NCBI GenBank assembly: GCA_033239005.1
Contig: BSQZ01000005.1
Location: 1,082,501 to 1,146,500 of the forward strand
Reading direction: 5' to 3'
DNA length: 64,000 nt
Source of the DNA: Lamellibrachia satsuma
Taxonomy: Eukaryota > Annelida > Polychaeta > Sabellida > Siboglinidae
The position numbers were made by a program, and so were the translations under genes. Under the pieces are notes generated by a model. That model had not been told where the DNA came from and did not search any database. It saw only the letters and a program-made list of their open reading frames with translations. Shown here one piece after another: positions 41,701 to 53,600 of the stretch. How positions within the stretch are numbered: the first letter of the stretch is position 1; each line of letters opens with the position of its first letter.

Positions 41701-44666
41701 TCTAATTTCTAAAGCAGTAATTTAATCCTGGTGTGTTAACAAAAATTATTCAAACATTGTTCCAAGGTTTTTCATAAAGATTGTCTGTACTCTGATCATC
41801 TGTTGGGGGGGGGCATTTGTTTTATTATATGTAGCTGGAACAGAATTTTGAAAATATGATATTTGTTCATTCTAAGTTTATTGCATAGCACTGTTTTTCA
41901 AGAAAGCTATGCAAAAGTAACCAACAGGGGTTACCAGAAATACAACAGTATTTTTGTTGCGGGGCTCTGCACCTGTTATTAACATCATTATGAAGGTTTT
42001 CCGGCTGTTTCTTATCTTAAATAGTTGGAATCTGTGTCGATGTTATTATTGTTGGCATTATGTGAACACTAATTTAAATTACATCTTGTGTTTTAACTAT
42101 AGATGATATTATTATTATATATCTGAACTCTTTAATTGACAGCTGCTTGTTGGCTCAGAAGATTACGACATTCGTGTTTTCCAAGAAGATGAAATTATTG
42201 CTGAGATGACTGAGACAGAGGTGGGATATATATTTGAAAATTTAAAGCTTGTTCTGTAATGTTCAAGAGAAATGTTATGTCTATTAGATAAATTTATGAT
42301 TTTGTGTTTTAGATTTTATGAGGTTAACATTCGATAAACTTTTGAAGACATTCGGGGAAATTTGTGTGCTACATTTGTTTTGTAGATCTATAATTATGTC
42401 ATTGTGGCCTGAAGTTTGTAATGTACGTCTTAACTAGTCTGATAACTGATTTGCCATAGAGATATAATTATAATGAATAAATGATTACCGTAAGTATGAT
42501 GGTATTGTTGTTCTAATAATGCAAAGTTGTTACAATTGAAATGATAAAGTAACTGAAATATATCAACGATGTGAGAATTATGATAGTAATGATCCAGCAT
42601 TACTTTGTCTCAGGTGATCACAGCGCTCTGTACATTGTCTGGAAGCAAGTTTGGCTATGCCCTCGGCAATGGTACTGTCGGAGTATATGATCGCAACTCC
42701 CGCACCTGGAGAATCAAGGTCAGAGTTGTATGAACTATTATTGAAGGGGTGTGGCAGGGATCTCAATCTTCCAGCTACCACCTGCTTTTGGGGCTAACCT
42801 CACACCAATTGTGAGAGTCCACCTCCTACCAATTTCACCTCCCACCAATTTTGGGGGCCAACCCCCCACTTCCTGTCACACCCCCCCATTATTTCTCTGT
42901 GCCAGTTTTTAGTGAAATTTATCTACCTATGATATTGTGTTTAAGCTTTGTCTTGCTGTCATATGGATGGTGACTAAGACTATACATATTATAACAAATG
43001 TTTTCAAACAACATTGTAGATTACATAAATGCTGGCCTTTTTAACATGGACATTCAGTAGTTCTTATTAATAGTATTCTTTATAAATCACAGTCTTTTCC
43101 AAGCTAAGAAGAACTGTAGGACAAACTGCCACAATCATACATAATATGTCAAGAGGAGAATATATTCATCTGTCCTGAACCATAGGCATGAGTGAAATAA
43201 TATCTATACTGTAAACAAGTGGTTGCTATGGACTTGGCCTCCCATTCCTGCTAAATCTCTATTCACACAGTCCTTCCACCTCAGTTTGCATCTTCCTTGT
43301 CTCCTTAGTGCCTCTACTCTGAATGTATCTCTTCATCAACCATTCATTCCATGTGTCCTGTCCATCATGACTGGCTCCTCATCAGCTTAGGTTAGGTAGG
43401 CAGGTGAGATTGATATTGGATTATATCTATGAATACTGTAAAGTTTTGAAGTATTTGGTTGCAGTCAAAGAACCATGCTGTTGTGATCCATGCCTACGAC
43501 CTGGACTCTGACGGAGTGCCAGAGTTGATCACTGGGTGGAGTAATGGCAAGGTAGGCAGCTTCACAACAAGTTATCAAAATCTTGAATCATGAACACGGA
43601 ACCTGTCAGCATCTCAGAGAATGTCACTTTATTCAGATGTACATATAATGAAGTGTAAAAAAGTGACCCAAGTTCCATTGTTGAATTAAGTCAATTACTG
43701 AGTATTTTATTTATTTTAGCAGGCTTTGTTAAATATTAAATAAATAAGAACTAAGGTAAATAGATGATGGACACATTTGTGTGAAATGAACCGTCCTTTG
43801 TCTTCACACACTGTTGTCTACAACTGGGTTGCCTGTAATTAGACCCAGTTTCTTTTTACATATTACCAGCATCACATGAAAGGCAGTTGGTTTATAATAG
43901 TTTATAATATGTTGGGTTATTTGCTTTTCATAACTCCACGTGAGTGCCCTTTTCATCTGAGAGATTTACACGTTGAATGTTTTGTGTTGTCAGCTTGATG
44001 CGCGGAGTGACAAGACAGGTGAGGTGATTTATAAAGACAACTTCTCCACGGCCATCGCGGGTATAGTTGAGGTGAGTGATGGAATGTGATGAGATTGACA
44101 CCTACCTCTGTGCTAGATTACAACTGAGAATGGATGTAAGTGTAAAATGGTATGTCGAAACATAAGCAGGGTCAAATGAAAGTCGGTGATCCGTGCAACC
44201 AGTAGCTATGCTGTATATGAATATGTGGATAGAGAATTACTTGCTATGTGATTTTAACTTTTGTGCAATAATTGTTTATGGCTGAATGCTTGCCAAAGAA
44301 ATTGACTTGGTGTCTGCGTAAAAAAGCCTCTTAAAAGATGAGAAATATACCACCTTGGACAGTTGTAAGGATTCAATGGTGCATCTAATTTTCTATGGTA
44401 ATGCACTTTCACAAATAATGCTTTCTGAAAAAAATTCATTAGTTATTAAGTTTACTGAAAATCCTTTGACTTCTGTAGCTTTCTGTTTGTTTGCTAGGTC
44501 ATTGCTATGATGCAATAATTATACATAAATTACATTAGTTAAAACCAGTATAATGTTTATAGAATATTATGTGTCGCAGAATTTGCAAAAAATACTTTGT
44601 ATGCGCAGGGTGATTACAAGATGGATGGAAACAGCTTACTGATCTGTTGCTCAGTGGATGGAGAAG
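38751..44666 (+). CDS. BBS2: BBS2 exons 1-9: N-terminal beta-propeller
   Basis: These encode residues 1 to 311. The ATG at 38751 fits the family start (MLxPVFTLKL) and is preceded by an in-frame-independent AT-rich leader. Family-typical blocks are [79 protein letters not shown] and ICCSVDGE. These are blades of the seven-bladed propeller. The intron after exon 4 starts GCAAGT. Confidence 0.97.
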
Positions 44667-47600
44667 GTACTGTCTTCTTGTCTCCAGTCAGTTGATGGAG
44701 AAGTTGTCTTCTTGTTCCTGCACTCAGTAATATGTTTCTCATGCACTGAAAGTAATGTGTCTGGAGATTTTCTTTTAAAAACAATTAGCTACTCACAGTT
44801 ACTCAAACAACTTTGTTTTTTATTATGTTTCTATATAGTGGGGCGGCATAAACCAACATGTCCATTACATTGTGCATTTTGTTATAAAAGCACCAAATTT
44901 TGCACACATGTAAACACTTATATTATGAACAGATCTGGATATTGTGCCACCATTTTACAAAATGGCCACCTGCAGTTACTGTTATCTTACATACCTGCAC
45001 AAATGGGGAGGCCTGCAGGTTGACAGTGGAGGTTAATTCCTTTATGAAGGTCCAAAGGTGCTTGGGGAAGAGCAAATTATTTGATTTCTACAGGAAAAAA
45101 ATCAGTCTAATTGGACTAATTGCTCTAATTAGGCAGCGAGGTTCCGAATGGAAGCCAATGGTGAATGTAGGTAACAATAACTTGTTTGTCACCTGGTAGT
45201 AGTAGTAGTAGCAGCAGCAGCAAATGCTGAAGTTCAATAGCATCAAGCACAATAGGATGCGTGGCACCACAGCATCTGTTACTGTCAGGTACACCGCTGC
45301 ATAGGAGATGCCAGTTCCCACATATCCAGGGATGATGTTGCACGCTCACACATGCAAAAGGGAATTGGTAGACAAACTATCACACCTGGTCTCCTATGAC
45401 CGCATTCTCCTGCTCTCAGCTCAGATAAGGAACAGCGTCTGCCAACAGTTTCACAGAGACCAAGTGGTCTGCCCTCCGAGGATGCATGGCAAAGTGTTCA
45501 CAACTGCCGCTGTAAATAACATAGATCACAGCCCCAGTGCAACAACAGTGAAGGAGTCCTTTTGAGGTACTGCCATCTGCCTCCTTCAACATCCCTCTTT
45601 CGCTGGTGAAGGAGTGGATCGAAGCATTATCATCGTTGGAGGATCTGGAGATGCAAGCTCAAAGACTGTCGGCTACTTGCCACACTACTACACTGATGTG
45701 CCTTCTGTCACCAGCAACCTCAAGAGGTCGTCTGTCATAGCTGCTAGAATGGTGCCACTGACAGTCAGAGACGACTTCAAACAGCAGACTGGCTAGACCA
45801 TGCAAAGCAGGTCCAGGAAGACAAAACTGGGACTGAGGATAACACATCTTGGGCCGCATTTCATACCAGCCACCAGAATCTCGAGTCATCTACCCCACCG
45901 CCCTGTTTCCGCTGTTCCTGGACAGTGCCCCACACAGTGGCCATGATCCAGCACTCATTGGATGTCGTGAAGAATGCCATTGAGCATCTGAATTCTGGGC
46001 AGGTGCCAGTGGTCACCTTCAATCAGCAAATTGAATGGAAGTAGCCGGAGAGCTACGGCGAAGACAAGTTGGCGGCGATGTTTGGTGGGCTCCACATTGA
46101 GATGGTATCCCTAAGGATGCTGGGGGACTGGCTGCAAGGGAGTGGCTGGGTGCATGCGCTGGTGCAAGCCGAGATTACGACGCCTTGTGAGCAGCCCACA
46201 TTGCCAGCACAAGGACGACCAAATCACTGCAGCAGCACTGTACATCCTGCAACACCGCTACTGTACACTGTACATCGTGCATCGTGCAATACCGCTACTG
46301 TCTGAGAGAAGCTGAGGATGCAGAAGATCAGCCCGAGTTTGAAGATTGGCTCCACCAGAGAGAAGACATCTCCCCGTTTCAGTACTGGGCAACCATGCTG
46401 GAATTAGAGGTGTAGGTACTAGGTACTGGTCTACGTGCATTCTCTGCAGCAAGCATCATTCACGATGTACCTGGACGCCCTGACGGAACTAGCCCCCTGG
46501 TTCCATGCCTTAGACCGCACCAACTATGCCAGGTGGATCCCTGTTCACTGACAACCCCAGCACCCTGCTGCGTTGGATGGTTGCCAGACCAGAAGTTGCC
46601 AGGGCCACAGAAGAGTTCCAAGATGGGAACGAGCACTGGGGAAAGCGAGTAGACACACATCATCAAGACCAGACACTATGCGTGCAGACCTCATTCTCCA
46701 AAGATGTCCACTCCCTTGTTAGCGTGATGGAAAAGCTTGACAACTACTTCGAGGAAGACAGTGTGGATCTGGTTGTCCTTGACACAAAGGAAATGGCATG
46801 TCCTGCTGTGGTTGAGAGTGTCCGAAATGTAAAGAGAATTTACCAAGAACAGTTCCAGGCTTTCACCAGAGAATGGCTGGTGGAAAGAAACAAGCCTATT
46901 TATGACGCCACTCGTCGAAACAAACTGAAGGTGTTCAGTACTTCCACTCGTACTGCCAGAACTCACAGACACACTGCTGACATTGTCCGCTGCACCAAGT
47001 GACATACCAGAAGATGTCATACACACCATTGATAGGTTCGTTATCCGGCTGTATGACAGAACCAGCACATGCACGGACTTTGACAAGAAACAAAATAAAC
47101 TCTTTGCAAAGAAGAACAATGTGCATCTGATCCCGCCAACCAAGACAGCTCTGGAGGAGCATGGCAAGAAGGCGACCTACCAGGGAGGCCATGTGTGGGG
47201 CCAGACACTGCTACTGGCACCGGAGCTGCCTCCACCAACTAGCTGGGGCTAGGCCAAGAATAAGGAGGGGATGTACGAGCAGCACTGGACAAGACTACCT
47301 GAGGCAGCCCACACCTGCTATGAGCTAGTGTCGGGCAAGTGCAAGAAGTGTTGTGTGAAGCGTTGCAAGTGCAAAAAGGCTGCACTTGAATGCACAGCTC
47401 TGTGTGTGTGCTTGAATGCGTGCGTGCGTGCGTGTGTGCGTGCATGCGTGTGTGTGTTCCTGGCCTCTGAAGGGAACTAGTGACAGTAACCATGGTGACA
47501 TATGAACAAAACAGAACAGACTGTGACACCTGATAAGAACTGTTCAATTCAATATATATATTTCAACATATCTTGGTGTTGATTATGGCTGTATTTGTTG

Positions 47601-50600
47601 ATTGACCCATTCAATTTGAACCGTGTTCTTGAATGCTTTGTGTTCAACTGTCTGGCTTGTAATCTTATAAAGCTTAACATTTATCAATCCCCGCTTTAGG
47701 TCACCTAATTCCTCTGGATTTGGCAGCGCTGAACACCGATTAATTCCAATGAAATTGCCTGACCGCCATTTTGTAAAATGGCTGCCATGGCCGTCTGGGA
47801 CAAAATTTGCGATGGCTCAATATCTGCATCTGTTTGTTATATATCAGTCTACATGTGAGCCAAATTTGTTGCTTTTATAAAAAAATGCACAATAGGTTTG
47901 TTATGCCGCCCCACTATTCCAATAATGAATATTTTAAAGTATATTCCATCGAAAAAAATTATAGTCTTACCATAAATAATGCATAATTACCAAACTTAAA
48001 TATATATATATATATTATGTAATAATAAAATAATAATAAAAATATACATATACTAGTAATGTGCAGGTTAGTAAGATAGATTAATAATTTAATATACAAA
48101 CTTGTACACTCACTTGCATGGCTCTGACTGTGTTGTTCTAGTGCGAGGGTACCAGGAGGCCGGGGCGGAACAGAAGGGAAACTTGATGGACACAAACATT
48201 GACCAGGATGCCATCCGTGAACTAACCCAACGCAAGCAGGTTTGTTGTCCAACTCCTTCATACCATCCCATAGATGTTTAATATTGGCTCAAAAATAATG
48301 TGAATTTACCTGGTGTATGTTTATAGATGATTTTTTAACAGTAGTTGCTTTTCACAGCAGTTATATTTGGCAAGTCACAAAGACTTTTACTTTCATCATC
48401 AAAATGTATTGACTAGTTTAATCATCAAGACTCATCAAATCAAGGTATGTTGGAGTATATCCCACATTTCAATAATTTTTACTAGAATATAATATATTAG
48501 ATGTTTAAACGGATTCCTGCTGATAGGAATAGCTGAATTATTTGTATTAATGCACCTTCTATTTTGTCAAGTCTGCCATTAGTGAATTACTAGTCATTCT
48601 GCTGAACAGAACCTGTTGCTGGAGCTAAAGAACTACGAGGAAAACATGAAGGCTTCAAAACTGGACCGTCCATCTGGCCTCGGCGAGTTTGACCAGAAAC
48701 AGATGGGAATCATTCCTGTAAGCGGACTCCTCTCGTTACATTACTGTTGACAGTCATAGTTCATTATTGGAACATTCTCACAATCCATGTTAAATTTGTG
48801 AGTGTGTAGAATTCAGTGATACTTATTGAATATTATACAAAGTTTGTATTAAAAACTTTACTAGCAGAATCAAAAACCGCATTCAAAATTAATGTTATTT
48901 GTCACAAATGTCAGTTGACTGTTTTATGACTTGTTAGTCTCAGTTCTTTATTCATATCTTAAGTTGCACCGTTTTTATATTTAAAATAAAAAATTTTATA
49001 CAGCTATATATATTTTATACTTGACTTTCTTACATAATAAGTACTTTAGGCCTAGCAGTATGTACTTGTATATTTATTCTTTTAACTGTATAACCCTTAG
49101 GAAACTATAATGTACATTTGATATTTGATTTACTTTATCATACTGAGCAAATTGAAGTCAAACAAGCAAGTAACTTGTGGTTCTTTTAAATAAACCTAAA
49201 AAGCAGGTTGTAGTTGAAATGTTCAACTGGACTATAAATGAAGTCACTTTTTAGGCAAATACTCAGCTGCAGACAACTCTCACCATAAATCTGGGGTCAG
49301 AACGTGAAAAGGTAAGGGTCTAAGTTGAAGAAGTAACGTTGTTTAGTTTCTGGTGGTCTGTGTTAATTCTCCATGATCATACATGTCTTTTATAAGTGTT
49401 TTTTGCAGCAATGATGCTGTCTTTGCATTATGTCAAGTTATTCAATTAGGTTAATTGATCAAAAAGATTGTGTTGTATTGTCACAATAACCTCATTTGGT
49501 ATCACTATCAATATCAGGTGTTGCCAGAAGAAATTATGTGTGCCCATGCTTGTGTATATTTAATTAATTTATTTATTTATACATTTATTATACACGTGGT
49601 CATGATGTACTAATACTATAATTTGATGTGGTCATTCTTGTCTTACAGCCCCACGTGCAGTTGCAAGTATCAACTACAAATGGTGAGCACATGAATATAG
49701 TTCACATGATTATAGTTCACATGAATATAGTTCACATGACTATAGTTGGGGCGTCGTAGTGTAGTGGTTAGAACATGGCAGTGTAGTGGTTAGAATGTGG
49801 TAGCATAGTGGTTAGAACGAGGTAGCATAGTGGTTAGAACATGGTAGGGTAGTGGTTAGAACGAGGTAGCATAGTGGTTAGAACATGGTAGGGTAGTGGT
49901 TAGAACATGGTAGCATAATGGTTAGAACTTGGTAGCATACTGGTTAGAACGTGGTAGTTTGTGATTAGAATGTGGTAGTGTAGTGGTTAGAACATGGTAG
50001 TGTAGTGTTTAGAACGTGGTAGTGTAGTGTTTAGAACGTGGTAGTGTAGTGTTTACAACGTGGTAGTGTAGTGTTTAGAACATGGTAGTGTAGTGGTTAG
50101 AATGTGGTCGTGTAGTGATTAGAACAAGGTAGTGTAGTGTTTAGAACGTGGTAGTGTAGTGGTTAGAACAAGGTAGTGTAGTGTTTAGAACGTGGTAGTG
50201 TAGTGGTTAGAATGTGGTAGTGTAGTGTTTAGAACGTGGTAGTGTAGTGTTTAGAACGTGGTAGTGTAGTGTTTAGAACGTGGTAGTGTAGTGGTTAGAA
50301 TGTGGTCGTGTAGTGATTAGAATGCCAAACTCTCAATTGAGAGAACCTTTGAATTCTATTGCTGCCGTTTTAAAACTTTGGCTGTTTCATTCGTCCCATA
50401 TTGCCACATTTAACTCAACTGTATAAATGAGTACGTGGCTACAGACAGTGGTGGATATGTAAACAAATAGTCTTCAGACATTAATTGCAGTGTGGCTGAA
50501 TGCTTCCCAGAGAAGTCAAGATGGTGTTGGAATGAACAGGTCTGCCAGGGGGTGAAATGTAAAGCACTTTGAGCAGTCCCAAAGACTGGATACCGCGCTA

Positions 50601-53600
50601 TATAATAATATACCTTTTAGTTGTTAAACATTGGATTATCATCAGTATTCCTTTTGATACATCATGTTTCTGTTATTATGGGAATAGTTTTCACATACAG
50701 AAAGGACTGTATTTGAAATTGTAAAAAATATCAAAGTATCATTGTATTTTCCAGCAACCCTTGTGAGAGCAGTGGTTATTTTTGCTGAGGGAATCTTCGA
50801 AGGTGAAAGTTTTGTCAGGTAAGATTTGTAACAATAGATACTACAAAACCTGCCATGTTGTGTACACATGTGTGATGCTGAAGGAGAACAAGCAAAATAC
50901 AGTGAGTATAATAAGAACAACTATTGTGCCAAATTTCTCAAGAATCCGATCTCAGCGGCATATCAAAACCAAAGGATTAGGCAATTTCAGATCGGTTTAC
51001 AATATAAAATTGTCCACAGTTGAACTGTACATCAAGGAACTTAAAATGACAAGCAGGGACAAAATATGGGTCTTCAGGTGATGCCAAAATTTTTTTTATT
51101 CCTGCGGACTGCAGTTCTACACAGTTAGTGTGCCTAGGCCTTCTTGCAGGAGTGAACAATGATTGTAAATAGACTGGTTGACTGTTTTAATTTCAAACAC
51201 AACATTCGCACCATTCATTATCCGTGCATATGTATTGTGAAAAGTCTACATTGTTGCAATGTGTTCATGATTACCAGGTATTATCAACACCCAAGTAACA
51301 CTAATGCAATATGTTTTCTTGTTTGTCTGCAGTTGTGAACAAAGATAATGTTGTCTATATTCTATTGCAGTCACCCGCCCCTGCAACATGTCAGCAGCTC
51401 GCTCGCTATCCCAATCCTGCCCCCTAAAGACGTCCCAGTTGATCTGCATATCAAGTCTTTTGTTGGCTTCAAGAACAGGTAAGACACTCAAATGCCACAC
51501 AGCTTGTGACTTCAACAATAATGAGATTTTTTGTGTAATTTATATTTTTATAATTAATTTCCTCTAAGTTACATGTTATGATGACCAAATTGGCAGGATT
51601 CAGTAAGATATGAAACCTGTTTTGGGCATGTCCAAAACCTGCCAGCCCTGTATACATGAAAACTAAAAACAATTAAGCAATCTGGCAGATGTGCATTTCT
51701 CATATGTTAACAAATTGTATGTGATAAAACCCACTATTTAAAGATCAGACTTATTTAGAACTTTGTTATTTGTTCATAGCAATTGCTGTAACATGATCTC
51801 TTTTCAAATTCAAAATGAAGTCTTAAAAACATACTAAAAACTGTGAAAATAACATCTTGGTGGTTCACATTCACACCCAGACTATTTTTAGCTTCTCTGG
51901 CTTTCAACTTTAGCAAGCTGCTACAAACTCATCAGCCAGTCTGTGTTTTGAATGTGTCATCTCTGTGTAGTTCGCAGTTCCATGTGTTTGAGCTGATGCG
52001 GCCGATTCCACGTTTTGCCATGTACGCCCTTGCTGACCCAAGTATACCAGAGCCAAAGGGGTCGGTGACATTCCACATCAACGAACGCATCAACCGGGTA
52101 TGATGGACTGCAGTTTCACTTTCTCTTTCCTGCAGTTTCACTTTCTCTTTACAGCAGCATTTGTGATGATGATAATGTAGATGATTGAATATGTCATAAA
52201 AATTATAATAAATAATAAGCATAACAATATGAAAACACTAATATCAAAATAGTTTGTTACTGCTAATATAATTACAGTTTTATTATTGCATTTATGTAGT
52301 ATTATAATTATATCAGATTAATGGATTTATGATAATATAATTATCTGTCAGTGTTATTGCCTTACTAGAGATGAAAGGTTGTGACCCCCTGACCTTGTGA
52401 CCCCTGAGTCTGACCTATGATTGACCACAGGTCTTGATGTGGATAAACCAGAACTTCCTCCTCCAAGAAGACCTGGTGAACAAGGGCACAGAGCTAGACG
52501 TGAGGTTTGTGTCTCTCCGGGATTCGGCAGCAGTCTACATACAGATGACCCAGAGTGGACAGGTAGGATACACACTGATCGCCTACTGTGAGTCAGGATA
52601 GTGACCCTCTTGACCCATTCCGAGTGACCAGTTCTGTATCTTGTTGTCATATATGTCCAGGTTGGTGGTCAGAAGGTGTAATGTGATTTATTCTGTTTTT
52701 GTCATAAAATGTTTTCCTCTTTTGAATCATACACTTTTCTATCATCACATGATCTAATGTGACTTGTTCACTAAGGGGATATCCACAATTCTCTTTTTTT
52801 TACCTTTTTATACAAAGCATACTAATTCTCATACCTTCTCCCCGAATTAATACTTTACAATGTTATAATTTTCCACATTGAAAAAATATTGATGGAACAA
52901 TGTTATGACACAGTGCAGGTATATAGGACGCACACTAGTAACCATCAGAATGTTTTCAAACATTTATCTCCAATAATTATCTCCAACTAAATAGTGCCAT
53001 ATTGATAATTGATTGTTTTCAAACATTTATCTCCAATAATTATCTCCAACTAAATAGTGCCATATTGATAATTGATTTCCAAGAAGTTGTGAATTTCTGA
53101 GATGTTGGACTGTATTACAACGCCACGTCATGAATGGTTACGCGATTTAAGATGATATAATAGTTCTGTAATAGTTGATCAAATGGTTGTTGAATGGTGG
53201 GTCATATTTTGCATGTGCCTAACATTAAAAAATTGATATGCAGGGTTTGAACTTTGACCCTCTCCCCTTTTAGTACACTTTGTATGAATAGGTAAATGTC
53301 AGCAATTGTGAACGACCCCTTAATTTAGCTGTCATAAAATATGTTTGTCCAGGAAATCATGAACATCTTGCTCTGTGATTATTGTAAAGTGACATGTTCT
53401 TTTTTCGTTGATATAGTTTGTTCACCCGTCTTGCCACAGCTACTTGTCTTAGTCATTAGGAAGAGCAGTTTGAAATGTATGATCTTGAATTACAAAACAA
53501 TTACTTTTAAATGTGTCCTAGTCATTATGCATATCTAGGGTGTTAATTATATGAGTCTCCAGTCCAAGATATGTCATTATGGACAGTATTTTACTATTTG

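Noticed and set aside
44658..45023. 121-codon open frame starting in BBS2 exon 9
   Set aside because: It is intron read-through running into the left inverted repeat of the TIR element. The conserved BBS2 frame leaves at the 44666 donor.
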